Shown: positions 34,912-43,978, counted from the stretch's first letter. The stretch is 64,000 bases of DNA from Nocardia albiluteola (GCF_018860155.1 NZ_JAHKNI010000008.1:1-64000), one strand, 5' to 3'. Notes: generated by a model from the sequence alone, not told the origin. A program made the numbers and translations.

Positions 34912-36360
34912 GTGACCCCGGGGCGTGAGGCCGTGCCCTCCGGGCCGATCGTGACGGTGTCGGGCCCGATGAGCCGCCGCAATCCGCGGCGTTCGGAGCT
35001 GGTGCTGTGTCTGGCGGCGGTCGCGATCGTCGTGGTGGCGGCCGTGGCAATGGCGTCCGCGACCGGCGGCGGCCTGGGGTCGCTGCGCTGGTCGCTGGTG
35101 GTGTTCGCGGGGCTCGCGCTGCTGGCACACCTGGCGGTGCGGGTGTTCGCGCCGCAGGCCGATCCGGTGCTGCTGCCGTGCGTGGTGCTGCTCAACGGTC
35201 TGGGTCTGGTGCTCATCGACCGGCTGGACCGGGCCGCGGCCGCGCTGGCGGCCTCGCAGGGCGATCCCGTGCCGTCCTCGGACGCGGCGCGCCAATTGAT
35301 CTGGACCGCAGCGGGTATCGCGCTGTTCGCGCTGATCCTGGTGCTGGTGAAGAACCATGCCCAGCCCGCCAAGTACGCCTACACCTGCGGCCTGGTCGGC
35401 CTGGTGGCGCTGCTGATGCCCGCGGTGCTGCCGTCCTCGATCAGCGAGGTCAACGGCGGCAAGAGCTGGATCAGGTTCCACGGCTTCTCGATTCAGCCCG
35501 GTGAGTTCGCCAAGGTGCTGCTGCTGATCTTCACCGCCGGATTCCTGGTCGCGAACCGGGATCTGTTCAGCACCGCGGGCAAGAAGATGCTGTGGTTCAC
35601 CGTGCCGCGGCTGCGGGATCTGGGGCCGCTGCTGCTGGTGACGTTCGTGTCGGTGATCGTGCTGGTCTACGAGAAGAACCTGGGCTTCTCGCTGCTGGTG
35701 TTCGGGACCGTGCTGGCCATGGTGTACATCGCCACCCAACGCGCGTCGTGGCTGGTGATCGGCATCGGGATGTTCGCCGTCGGCGCGGTCATCGCCTACA
35801 ACCTGTTCGCCCACGTCCGGGTGCGGGTGCAGGTGTGGGAGGATCCGTTCGCCAGCTACTACACCAACGGATTCCAGATCGCGCAAGGCCTGTTCGGGCT
35901 GGGTACCGGCGGGCTGTGGGGGGCGGGCCTGGGCGGGGGGCGTCCGCAGGAGGTGCCGTTCGCGAACACCGACTTCATCATCTCGACCATCGGCGAGGAG
36001 CTGGGCCTGTTCGGCCTGACCGCGGTCATCGTGCTGTTCACCATCATCACGCTGCGTGGCTTCAGCGCGGCGATGACCACCCGCGATTCGTTCGGCAAGC
36101 TGCTGGGCGGCGGGCTGGCGTTCTCGATCGGCTGGCAGCTGTTCGTGGTGGTCGGCGGCGTCACCAAGCTCATCCCGCTGACGGGTCTGACCACGCCGTT
36201 CATGTCGTACGGCGGATCCTCGCTGCTGGCCAACTACGTCATCATCGCGCTGCTCATCCGGATCTCCCACGACGCCCGCAGCGCACCCGCCCCCGCGCCG
36301 CCCCCGGTGGCGCCGATCGCCGAGGCGATGACCGAGCACATAGCCCGTCCGCCGAGCTGA
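34912..36360 (+). CDS. SEDS family peptidoglycan glycosyltransferase (RodA/FtsW-like)
   Basis: The integral membrane protein (482 residues) polymerises peptidoglycan glycan strands from lipid II together with a class B penicillin-binding protein. SEDS hallmarks are the NGGKSWIRFHGFSIQPGEFA segment near residue 180, VYEKNLGFSLLVFG with the catalytic-region Asp position replaced by a Lys-Asn in this clade, NTDFIISTIGEELGL, and PFMSYGGSSLLANY. The GTG start is preceded by GAGGTG. Its partners (PBP, FHA, Ser/Thr phosphatase) are not adjacent, unlike the classic rodA locus. It is more RodA-like than FtsW-like. Confidence 0.88.
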   Translation: MTPGREAVPSGPIVTVSGPMSRRNPRRSELVLCLAAVAIVVVAAVAMASATGGGLGSLRWSLVVFAGLALLAHLAVRVFAPQADPVLLPCVVLLNGLGLVLIDRLDRAAAALAASQGDPVPSSDAARQLIWTAAGIALFALILVLVKNHAQPAKYAYTCGLVGLVALLMPAVLPSSISEVNGGKSWIRFHGFSIQPGEFAKVLLLIFTAGFLVANRDLFSTAGKKMLWFTVPRLRDLGPLLLVTFVSVIVLVYEKNLGFSLLVFGTVLAMVYIATQRASWLVIGIGMFAVGAVIAYNLFAHVRVRVQVWEDPFASYYTNGFQIAQGLFGLGTGGLWGAGLGGGRPQEVPFANTDFIISTIGEELGLFGLTAVIVLFTIITLRGFSAAMTTRDSFGKLLGGGLAFSIGWQLFVVVGGVTKLIPLTGLTTPFMSYGGSSLLANYVIIALLIRISHDARSAPAPAPPPVAPIAEAMTEHIARPPS

Positions 36361-36372
36361 CGGGAGTTGCGG

Positions 36373-36504
36373 CCTGATGGGCGCTGTCGGCGAAGCCGTC
36401 TGAAGACCGCGCACGGCCGGAGCGAATGCGGAGGTACGCCTGATGGGCGCTGTCGGCGAAGCCGTCCGAAGACCGCGCACGGCCGGAGCGAACGCGGAGG
36501 TACG
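36373..36504. repeat. Two tandem copies of a 66-bp unit
   Basis: The unit starting cctgatgggcgctgtcggcg at 36373 is repeated from 36439 with two base changes. It fills the space between the ends of the convergent rodA/ftsW-like gene and the cysteine-synthase-like gene. No gene is encoded and no strong hairpin is formed. Confidence 0.85.
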
Positions 36505-36505
36505 C

Positions 36506-37846
36506 CTACTCCGCCCGCGGCGCGCCCTCCAGTGCCTTGCCCGCATCCCGCCAAGCGACGATGCCGCCGTCCAGGCTGCTCGCGTCGTATCCGGCGCGGC
36601 GGGCCACGGCCGCGAACCGCCGCGACACTTCGCCGACCGGGCAGACGAAGACCAGTGGCCGTGACGGGGAGAACGGAATGCCCTGGGCCAGCATGTCGTC
36701 GAGCTGGTCGTCCCGGATGTTCAGCGCGCCCGGCACGTGCCCGATCCGGTAGGCCATCGCGCCCCGGGTATCGACGATGATCGGATGCGTTGCGGCGGTG
36801 AGGCGTTCGAGCTCGTCGGGGGAGACCGACGGCACGGCGGCGAGCTCCTGCGCGTCCGGCGCGGGTGGGCGGGTGTCGTTGCGGCCGAACAGGTCCGGCC
36901 GGCGCTTGCGCATGTACGACACGTAGGGCTCGAGCCGGTCGCAGACGATGATCACCGCCACCACCGGGCGGTCGGTCGTGATCGTCGAATAGTCCAGCGC
37001 CCCCAGCAATTCCAGCGCCGCGGCATAGGTTGCCCCGCTGGTGGGACCGGCCAGAACGCCGTAGCCGGTGGCCAGCTCCAGGCATCCCTCGATCGCCGCG
37101 GCGGAGGTCACGGTCATGACGCGGTCGTAGAAGTCGGGCTGGAACAGTCCCACCTCCCACATCTCGGTCTCGAACCGGATGCCGGGAATGAAGTCGCTGC
37201 GCTCGGACACCACCGCGATGGTGCGCAGTTCCGGATGGTGCTTGCGCAGATAGCTCGCCGTGCCGCGGGTGGACCCGGTGGTGCCCAGACCGCCGATGAG
37301 GTAGTCGATTCCGGAGCCGTCGGTGCCGCCGAGGTCCTCGTGGATCTCGCGGCCGGTGCCCTGATAGTGGGCCTCGATATTCTTCTCGTTGGTGTACTGC
37401 GACGGGTAGAAGTAGGTCCCCGGATGCCGGGCCATCGTCGATTCGATTTCGGAGTACACATTGTTGGGCGTGGTGGGGTCGGGGCATTCGGACAGCCCCG
37501 GCAGCTCCTCGATCTCGGTGCCGAACATTTCCAGCAGCTCGCGCACGTCGTTGATCTTGATGCGGTTGGTGACCGCGCGCAGCCCGACGCCGCGCATGGC
37601 GCCGAGAATGCGCAGCGCCTTGGCGGTATTGCCGCTGGAGGCTTCGATGAGTGTCTGCCCGCGCGCGGCGATGTCGTCGTAGTCGTCGCGGATCATCCCC
37701 CATGCCACCCGATCCTTGACCGAGCCGAACGGGTTGGCGGACTCCAGCTTTGCGTAGAGCTCGACATTGGCCAGCCCGTGCACGGCAGGGTCCAGGCGCA
37801 GCAGCGGGGTGTTACCGATGAGTTCGGTGATGTGGTCGTAGCGCAT
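36506..37846 (-). CDS. Cysteine synthase-like PLP enzyme fused to a rhodanese domain
   Basis: Residues 1-320 are a fold-type II PLP enzyme of the cysteine synthase/cystathionine beta-synthase group. The PLP lysine lies in NPFGSVKDRV, and substrate and phosphate loops are SSGNTAKAL and GGLGTTGSTRG. Residues about 345-440 are a rhodanese domain with the active-site loop CPVGEVSRR, where the cysteine can carry a persulfide. The pairing suggests PLP-based beta-replacement or beta-elimination with sulfur passed as persulfide. It is the last gene of a four-gene operon, with ATG overlapping the preceding stop by one base (TGATG). Substrate and product are not evident. Confidence 0.88.
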   Translation of the reverse strand: MRYDHITELIGNTPLLRLDPAVHGLANVELYAKLESANPFGSVKDRVAWGMIRDDYDDIAARGQTLIEASSGNTAKALRILGAMRGVGLRAVTNRIKINDVRELLEMFGTEIEELPGLSECPDPTTPNNVYSEIESTMARHPGTYFYPSQYTNEKNIEAHYQGTGREIHEDLGGTDGSGIDYLIGGLGTTGSTRGTASYLRKHHPELRTIAVVSERSDFIPGIRFETEMWEVGLFQPDFYDRVMTVTSAAAIEGCLELATGYGVLAGPTSGATYAAALELLGALDYSTITTDRPVVAVIIVCDRLEPYVSYMRKRRPDLFGRNDTRPPAPDAQELAAVPSVSPDELERLTAATHPIIVDTRGAMAYRIGHVPGALNIRDDQLDDMLAQGIPFSPSRPLVFVCPVGEVSRRFAAVARRAGYDASSLDGGIVAWRDAGKALEGAPRAE

Positions 37847-39372
37847 CAGGCGTTCCCGTCGATGGTGTCAATGGGGTCGGGCTCGTAGTCGAGGTCCCGG
37901 CAGATCTGGAAGGCGCCGGACCGATACGCGACAGCGAGTTTGGGCGCGGGCGGGTGCATCGAGGCCGTCGCCGCCGACAGATCCATGTGGTAGGCGGCCG
38001 TATTGGGGAACACGACCAGATCGCCGGGCCGCGGGCGGGCATCGAGCCAGACCTTGTGGTTGGTGATCAGATCGCGTTCGAGGCAGAGTCTTCCGGCGAA
38101 ATACACACCGACGGGACTCTCCTGGTCGGCAACCGGCCGCAGGGTGGGCAGGGTGTCGCCGCTCGCGCGCCTGCCGCCGCTGTGTGCCGCGGTGTACAGG
38201 GGCTGGGCGGCCTCGCGATGCGCGTCGCTGGGCAGCACCAGCGGATCCACCATCACCTCCTGATCGGCGGGGGTGACGGTGTCGCGGGCCAGATCGAGAT
38301 TGACCAGGACGCTGCCGTCGGCGGCCTCCTTGACGAATTCCACCCGGGCCACGGTGATTCCGGCGTGGTCGACCAGCGCCTTGCCGGGCTCGAGCCAGAT
38401 CTCCAGCAGATTCTCCGTGGCGAGCTGGACCAGGTTGCGCCCGTCGTGCGCGTCCAGCGGCGCGGTCAGCAGCTCGGCGAGCATGCGGGTGGCGGGCTCG
38501 GTATTGGCGTACTTGTGGAAGATCGGGATGCCGTGCACCCCGGTGTCGTCCACGTGGTAGCCGAAGGTGTTGCGGCCCCAGACCATCTTCTCGCCCCGGT
38601 CCAGCAGCGATTCGCGCAGCGCGGCCACGTAACCGTCGAACCGCTCGACGTCGGCGGTGAACACCTGCCGCAAGCCGCCGCCGATGTCGAGCACCGTGGG
38701 TGTCAGGCCGTGCGAGTAGGCGAGTTCGATCAGTTCCAGGCAGGCCTGCACCGCGCGCAACCGCTCCGGGATCTCGCCCGAGTCGAGGTGGAATGCGATG
38801 CCGCGCAGGGTGAGCCGTCCGCGATGCGCCGAAAGTACCTGCAGCGCCTCGTCAGCCTCGCGCAGTGGGATGCCGAACCGGCTCACCGCGCTGCCCGCAA
38901 ACCCCGAGACCCGCAGCAGCACGGGCACCTTCGCGCGGTCGCCCGCCAGCTCGGCGATGCGCCGCAATTCCCAGAGGTTGTCGACATTGACGGTGACACC
39001 GGAATCGATGAGTTCGCGCAGGAACGACTCGCCCTTCGGGCCGGTCACCTCGATCCGCATCGGGCCGAATCCGGCGTCGACGGCGGCGGCCAGTTCCTGT
39101 GCCGAGGCAACGTCGATGGCGATTCCCGCGTGTTCGGCGGTGCGCAGCAGCGCGCGCGACCGGTTGACCTTGTGCGCATAGCAGATTCGGTACCGCGGCG
39201 GATGCCGGTCCAGCACCGCGCGCAGACGGCTCAGATTCTCCGCGTACACCTGCGGAAACAGCAGATGGGCCGGGGAACCGAAGCGGATCAGCGCATCCTC
39301 GGCCGCACCCGGGGTGTCCAGGAACGCGCGCACCAGGGGATGGAGCTTCGCGGGTAGGGCGGGGGCGCTCAC
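37846..39372 (-). CDS. Y4yA-type PLP-dependent decarboxylase-fold enzyme
   Basis: The 508-residue protein belongs to the alanine-racemase-fold decarboxylases (fold type III), related to diaminopimelate and ornithine decarboxylases and close to the Y4yA family. The PLP lysine is in YAHKVNRSRALL near residue 68. Other family features are FHLDSGE, the phosphate-binding DIGGGL and LEPGKALVDHAG. A Cys-Leu-Glu-Arg-Asp segment near 430 marks the second active-site half. The start GTG overlaps the upstream stop (GTGA, 4 bases) and its own stop overlaps the next start, so it is translated as part of a coupled set. The substrate is probably an unusual amino acid made by the neighbouring enzymes (inference). 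Confidence 0.85.
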   Translation of the reverse strand: MSAPALPAKLHPLVRAFLDTPGAAEDALIRFGSPAHLLFPQVYAENLSRLRAVLDRHPPRYRICYAHKVNRSRALLRTAEHAGIAIDVASAQELAAAVDAGFGPMRIEVTGPKGESFLRELIDSGVTVNVDNLWELRRIAELAGDRAKVPVLLRVSGFAGSAVSRFGIPLREADEALQVLSAHRGRLTLRGIAFHLDSGEIPERLRAVQACLELIELAYSHGLTPTVLDIGGGLRQVFTADVERFDGYVAALRESLLDRGEKMVWGRNTFGYHVDDTGVHGIPIFHKYANTEPATRMLAELLTAPLDAHDGRNLVQLATENLLEIWLEPGKALVDHAGITVARVEFVKEAADGSVLVNLDLARDTVTPADQEVMVDPLVLPSDAHREAAQPLYTAAHSGGRRASGDTLPTLRPVADQESPVGVYFAGRLCLERDLITNHKVWLDARPRPGDLVVFPNTAAYHMDLSAATASMHPPAPKLAVAYRSGAFQICRDLDYEPDPIDTIDGNA

Positions 39373-40661
39373 GGGGCCGTCCCGCGGAGCTGCTCGGGTG
39401 CGGCATCACCGACGGCGCCGTTCGGCCCCGGCGCGGCCCGCGTCGGGTTGTAACCGCTGTCGCGCAGGGCCTCGAAGGCGCGGTGGAGGTTGCGGGGGCT
39501 GCGGAAATCGGCCCGCACCCGCTTGCTGATCAGGTCGATGTCCTCGATCTCGATGCGCATCGATTCCAGCACCCCGGTGATGGTGCGCACGCAGTGTTTG
39601 CAGTTCATGTCCGGGACGTAGAACACCCGGTTCTCGGCCTCGGAATCGTCGTCGTCCGATTCTGCCCGGCGCACCTCGGTGAGGGTGATCCGGGCGACCG
39701 CGGCGGTGAACTCCTCGACGAAGCGGTCCACCACGACCGGCAGCAGGCTGTAGTGCTCGCTCTCGAGCTGATGCGGCATCGCGGCCAGGCAGGCCGGGCG
39801 GGTGCCCGGGGGCAGCAGGGCGTACTGGCGCGAGATGAGATCCAGTTCGTCGTGGTATTTCTCGATCGCCGCCGCGACGGACATGCCCTCCAGCGTGGTG
39901 GCACGGCGCATGACAGCGTGCGCGTCGGCGATCGTCGCGTCCTTCATCGCCCGCAGCGTGGCCACGGTCTCGGCGGTGTAGCGCACGGTGCCGTCGTGCT
40001 GGGTCACGAACATCACCGGGACCATCCCGCGCCGATAGGTCGAGGCCTGCAGCTCCCAGTACCAGCGGGTGGCCACGGCGCCGAAGATGCCCGATTCGCG
40101 CATGCCGTGGGCGAATTCGGCCGGCGTGCGGTACGGCGTGAAGCGCGCCAGCAGCGCGTGCTGCGCGAGCGCTCTGCCGGTCGCCTCGATGCCCACGCGG
40201 AAGATATCGATCGGATCGTGGTCGGTGGTGGTGCCCTCGAGCGCGGCGCGGTCGCGCGGTGAGAGCGCCGAAATATGGCCGGCCAGCGCGGAATCGGCCT
40301 CGATCGCATGCCACAGCACCAGCACCGCCTCGCGCATGGCGATCGGCACGATCGGGCCCAGCCCCCGGGCCTGGTAGTGCCCGGTGTTGGGAATGCCGTC
40401 GCTGTCGGTCCAGGCGACGCGATGGGTGGCCGTGCCGACCTGGTCGGGGCGGCACGGCCGCATGAACCGCTCCAGGTACATACGCTGGGACAGCGTCAGG
40501 TGGCTGTTGGGTTCGGAACGCATTGCCGCGCAGGTGTAGTCGATCCGCAGCGGAGCCGAGGGGGAGCGCGCGCCGCCGAACAGCCCCGGGCGGGCCAGGT
40601 CCGCCAGCACGCGCGAGGCGGCACGCCGGTCGTACCGGGGTTGCGGCAGGCTGCTGGTCAT
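39369..40661 (-). CDS. Unrecognised protein with C-terminal heavy-metal-associated domain
   Basis: The 430-residue product is soluble. Residues 1-350 match no family I know. They are helix-rich with conserved-looking segments such as HLTLSQRMYLERFMRPCRP, TPYRTPAEFAHGMRESGIFG and RWYWELQASTYRRGMVPVMF. An acidic linker (ESDDDDSEAE) follows. Residues about 360-420 form an HMA/ferredoxin-like domain with the metal motif MNCKHCVRTI, able to bind copper(I) or a similar ion, or to carry sulfur on its Cys pair. The ATG at 40661 overlaps the stop of the desulfurase-like gene (ATGA) and lies just after GGAGG. It probably supplies the pathway-specific enzymatic or carrier function. Confidence 0.75.
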   Translation of the reverse strand: MTSSLPQPRYDRRAASRVLADLARPGLFGGARSPSAPLRIDYTCAAMRSEPNSHLTLSQRMYLERFMRPCRPDQVGTATHRVAWTDSDGIPNTGHYQARGLGPIVPIAMREAVLVLWHAIEADSALAGHISALSPRDRAALEGTTTDHDPIDIFRVGIEATGRALAQHALLARFTPYRTPAEFAHGMRESGIFGAVATRWYWELQASTYRRGMVPVMFVTQHDGTVRYTAETVATLRAMKDATIADAHAVMRRATTLEGMSVAAAIEKYHDELDLISRQYALLPPGTRPACLAAMPHQLESEHYSLLPVVVDRFVEEFTAAVARITLTEVRRAESDDDDSEAENRVFYVPDMNCKHCVRTITGVLESMRIEIEDIDLISKRVRADFRSPRNLHRAFEALRDSGYNPTRAAPGPNGAVGDAAPEQLRGTAP

Positions 40662-42112
40662 GTTCCGACCTCCATCGCGATGGTGCCGACACACCGGACG
40701 AATCGGTCGATCTCGTCCTCGGTGTTGTAAATGTGGGTGCTGACTCGCACCGAATCCTCCTCGGCGGCATCGGTTTCACCGGCCGGCACGCAGTGCGCGC
40801 CGGTGCGCACCAGAAATCCGTCCTGGGCCAGCACGAATCCCAGGTCCGTGGAGCCGATGCCGTCGAGGGTGAACGATACTGTGCCGTAACCGATCTCGCC
40901 GGGAGCATAGGCCGGGCCGGGGGTGAACTCGAGCCCGGGCAGCGGGCGCAGGCCGTCGATGAGCCGGCGGGTCAGTAGGCGGTTGTGTGCGGCGATGGCA
41001 TCGAGCCCGATCTCGTCGAGCACGTCCAGGGCCGCGCCGAGGGCCAGGATACCGGGGATGTTGTGCGTGCCGCCCTCGAGCCGCTCGGGCATCGCGCGCG
41101 GGGCGAGCGCAGATCCGCCCGGCGCCACACCGGAATTGCCGCCGGGCAGAAACGGGGTGAGCCGATCGTGCACGCGGCGAGCGCAATACAGCACGCCGGT
41201 GCCCGGGGCGCCGAACATCTTGTGCGCGGACAGGACCGCGAAATCGGCGCGCAGCGCGGCCACATCGATCGGGAGATGCCCGCCGCTCTGGCTGCAGTCG
41301 AAGCACAGCAGCACCCGCGGATCGAGGCGTCCGCGCAGCTGCTCGAGGGTGTTGCGAGCACCGAAGACGTGGTGCAGGTGGCTTACCGTGAGGAGCCGGG
41401 TGCGTGGCGACACCTTGGCGGCGATGTCGTCGGTGTCGGCGTCGCCCAGTTCGGTGGTGCGGTAAGGGATCAGGCGCAGCGCCCGCCCGAACCGGGCCAG
41501 GGTGTCGCGCAGGTGCAGCCAGGGATACACGTTGGAGGCGTGATCGCGTGGGCTGTAGAGGATTTCGTCCCCGTCCTCGAGATTTGCCAGGCCCCACGAC
41601 AGCGCCACGGCGTTCAGTCCCGCGGTGGCGCCGGGGGTGAAGACGATTTCGTCGGGGGCTGCGCCCACCAGCGCGGCGGCCTGCGCGCGCACCTGCTCGA
41701 TCGCGCGGGTCAGGCCGGTGGCCCACGGATAGGTGCCGCGCCCGGCGTTCGCCGTGTGTGTCCCCAGATAGTTCGTGACGGCCGCGATCACGGATGCGGG
41801 TTTCTGCGTGGTCGAGGCGCTGTCCAGGTACACCTCGGGCGCCGCGGCGAGGGACGGAAACATCGAGCGCACGGTCTCCGGGGAGATCGGACGGGTGCGT
41901 GGCACCGACCTGGCGTGCGGGGCAGCGGTGGCCTCGGACGGGCGCGGCGCGGGTTGCGTACCTCCGGCCGGGCGTGCCACCGGCGCGGGCTCGTGCCGGT
42001 CCGCAGGGGCTACCCGAACCTCAGGCGGAGCGGGGGAAGACCTCGACGCAGGTGACCACAAACGTGACGCTCCCTTCGGCTCGTACGCTCCGACCCAATC
42101 CACGATACGCAC
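40658..42112 (-). CDS. SufS-like cysteine desulfurase / class V aminotransferase
   Basis: The catalytic part (about residues 78-480) is a fold-type I PLP enzyme of the NifS/SufS group. The PLP lysine is in LSAHKMFGAPGTGVLY, preceded by a His-Leu-His-His block. The persulfide-forming cysteine is present in FLVRTGAHCVP, matching the SufS-type loop. The domain begins with YLDSASTTQKP. The first roughly 75 residues are Pro/Ala/Arg-rich and unlike other desulfurases; the GTG at 42112 may be too early, but a shorter start could not be decided. No sufE, sufU or Fe-S assembly genes are adjacent. It leads the four-gene operon and is likely its sulfur donor. Confidence 0.88.
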   Translation of the reverse strand: MRIVDWVGAYEPKGASRLWSPASRSSPAPPEVRVAPADRHEPAPVARPAGGTQPAPRPSEATAAPHARSVPRTRPISPETVRSMFPSLAAAPEVYLDSASTTQKPASVIAAVTNYLGTHTANAGRGTYPWATGLTRAIEQVRAQAAALVGAAPDEIVFTPGATAGLNAVALSWGLANLEDGDEILYSPRDHASNVYPWLHLRDTLARFGRALRLIPYRTTELGDADTDDIAAKVSPRTRLLTVSHLHHVFGARNTLEQLRGRLDPRVLLCFDCSQSGGHLPIDVAALRADFAVLSAHKMFGAPGTGVLYCARRVHDRLTPFLPGGNSGVAPGGSALAPRAMPERLEGGTHNIPGILALGAALDVLDEIGLDAIAAHNRLLTRRLIDGLRPLPGLEFTPGPAYAPGEIGYGTVSFTLDGIGSTDLGFVLAQDGFLVRTGAHCVPAGETDAAEEDSVRVSTHIYNTEDEIDRFVRCVGTIAMEVGT

Positions 42113-42208
42113 ATTCGGCCGGGTGTTCGAAGGTTCTCGCCGACAACGTTTTTCGCCGGGGCTCGGGACCGCTGCACCGACTCTGCAAGAGGGCGAGGGA
42201 TTTTCGGG

Positions 42209-42736
42209 CTATTTGCCGGGAAGATCCGGACCGCCCGGGTTACACAGCGCCTTCACGGTTGCGTCATATCCCACTGCGGGGCGCCAGGGTTCCAGATTCC
42301 AGTCCGGCTTGTCCGGGGCGACCAGCCGGGCCCACTGCCAATGGCACTTGAACTGGTCGTACATGCCGGGGGTGTTCGCGTCGGGGGCATCGGTGAGCAC
42401 CTCGCCCCAGGCCCGGTCCAGCGCGGGCGGATACGAGTCCTTGCGGCCCGCCGGGGTCGGATAGACATGGAGCCGGCGCCCGTCCGAATCGGTGGTCCAC
42501 CGAGTGTGGTCGATGAGCTTCGACGAGGCATAGGCGTCGGTGGTCGGGATGGCCGGGCCCGACGTCGTGGCGGCGGCCTGCGGGGCGGACGGCGGTGCGA
42601 CGGTGGAGCCGACGTGGCCGATCGCCACGGGCGCGGACTCGTCGGGCGCCCCGCAACCACCGACCACGAACACGGCGGCAAGGAGTGCGGCCGCGACGGG
42701 CGTCGCCGCGCCCGCTCGTCCGATTCCGTACCTCAT
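42209..42736 (-). CDS. DUF2599 lipoprotein
   Basis: The 175-residue product has a signal peptide of about 26 residues ending in a lipobox (VVGGC), so it should be anchored to the outer face of the membrane. A Ser/Thr/Ala/Pro linker leads to a DUF2599 domain at about residues 75-170, with MYDQFKCHWQWARL and a second Cys near the end that could pair in a disulfide. The function of DUF2599 is unknown. It lies 96 bases upstream of the sulfur/PLP operon in the same direction. Confidence 0.82.
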   Translation of the reverse strand: MRYGIGRAGAATPVAAALLAAVFVVGGCGAPDESAPVAIGHVGSTVAPPSAPQAAATTSGPAIPTTDAYASSKLIDHTRWTTDSDGRRLHVYPTPAGRKDSYPPALDRAWGEVLTDAPDANTPGMYDQFKCHWQWARLVAPDKPDWNLEPWRPAVGYDATVKALCNPGGPDLPGK

Positions 42737-42864
42737 GCTCGATCCCCGATCCGTGATGCCTCGCGTTTGCTACCGTACCCGGGCGTCTGTCGCGTGCCCG
42801 CCGGGGCCGCCCCGGTGTGCCCGTCCTGCCCGGAATGTCGGTGCGTTGCACGTAGAGTGGATGC

Positions 42865-43959
42865 GTGGCCGCGCAGCTGACCAAGGGACAAATCGACCAG
42901 CTGACCGTCGACGACCTCACCGTGTCGGTCCGGCACGCGGAGGCGATCGATGTCTCGGCGCTGTTACTGAATGGGGCGGGGAGGGTGCGCGGGGAGAACG
43001 ATCTGGTCTTCTACAACCAGCCCGCCGGCCCCGGCGTGCGGCTGGCGTCCGGGCAGCCGGGGATGTCGATCGCCCTGCGCGCGCTGCCGCCGGACATCGA
43101 TCATGTCCGGGTGGTGCTGACCCTCGAGGATCCGCAGGCCCATTTCGGCGACTATCCGGCGCCCTGGGTCCGGATCGAGGGCGCCGGCGGGCGGATGGTG
43201 TACGAGTACGAGATCGACGAGCTGGACCAGGAGTCCACGGTGATCGCGTTCGACCTGGACCGGGTCGGCGCGAGCTGGCAGCTGCGGGTGCTCGGGCACG
43301 GCTATCCCGCCGGGTTCGCTGCCCTGGTGATGGGGCACGGCGTGCACATCGGCCCGGCCGGCGGCCAGGACGACGGCGCCTATCGCGGTCCAGCGGTGCT
43401 GGAGGCCGGCCAGGAGGTGGCCCTGCACGAGATCCGCAAGGGCGAGCTCGCCATGGTGAAGATGGCGCTGGGCTGGGATCCGGTACGGGTGCACGGCGCG
43501 CGCGGCATGCGCAAGGTCGAGATCGATCTGGACGCCTCCGCGCTGCTGTTCGTCGGGCACAACCTCGTCGACGCCGCGTTCTTTCAACAGCTTTCGGCGC
43601 GCAACGGCACCGTGCGGCACTCCGGTGACAATCTCACCGGCGAGGGGGAGGGCGACAACGAGGTCATCACCGTGGACCTGGCGCGGTTGCCGCAGCAGGT
43701 GACCGCGGTGGTGTTCGTGGTGACCTCCTACGCCGGGCACACGTTCGAGCGGGTCCGCAATGCCTTCTGGCGCATGATCGACGGCACCTCCGGCGCCGAG
43801 CTGGCCCGCGGCAATCTGCGCTCGGGCGGCCAGCACACGGGCATGGTGGTGGCGAAGGTCTACCGCGACGACGGCATCTGGCGCCTGGGCGCGATCGGCG
43901 CACCCATCGAGGCGGGCCACCCGGTCGAGGCCGTCCCGCAGGTCACGCCCTACCTGTAA
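42865..43959 (+). CDS. TerD family protein with two domains
   Basis: The 364-residue cytosolic protein has two TerD-like halves. The second (about 190-360) keeps the calcium-binding signature GDNLTGEGEGDNEVI together with DLDASALLF. The first keeps the fold (FYNQPAGPGV, IDELDQESTVIAFDLDRV) but lacks the acidic loop. TerD proteins respond to tellurite and other envelope or chemical stress in larger ter operons. Here the gene is alone, divergent from the lipoprotein gene. The start is GTG at 42865. Confidence 0.88.
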   Translation: MAAQLTKGQIDQLTVDDLTVSVRHAEAIDVSALLLNGAGRVRGENDLVFYNQPAGPGVRLASGQPGMSIALRALPPDIDHVRVVLTLEDPQAHFGDYPAPWVRIEGAGGRMVYEYEIDELDQESTVIAFDLDRVGASWQLRVLGHGYPAGFAALVMGHGVHIGPAGGQDDGAYRGPAVLEAGQEVALHEIRKGELAMVKMALGWDPVRVHGARGMRKVEIDLDASALLFVGHNLVDAAFFQQLSARNGTVRHSGDNLTGEGEGDNEVITVDLARLPQQVTAVVFVVTSYAGHTFERVRNAFWRMIDGTSGAELARGNLRSGGQHTGMVVAKVYRDDGIWRLGAIGAPIEAGHPVEAVPQVTPYL

Positions 43960-43978
43960 AGGCATTCGATGCGCACCT

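Noticed and set aside
36234..36505. Extension of a minus-strand frame through the 66-bp repeats
   Set aside because: The peptide only repeats the DNA repeat (Ser-Leu-Arg-Pro-Cys-Ala-Val-Phe) and has no domain; the real gene on that strand ends at 36506 in another frame.
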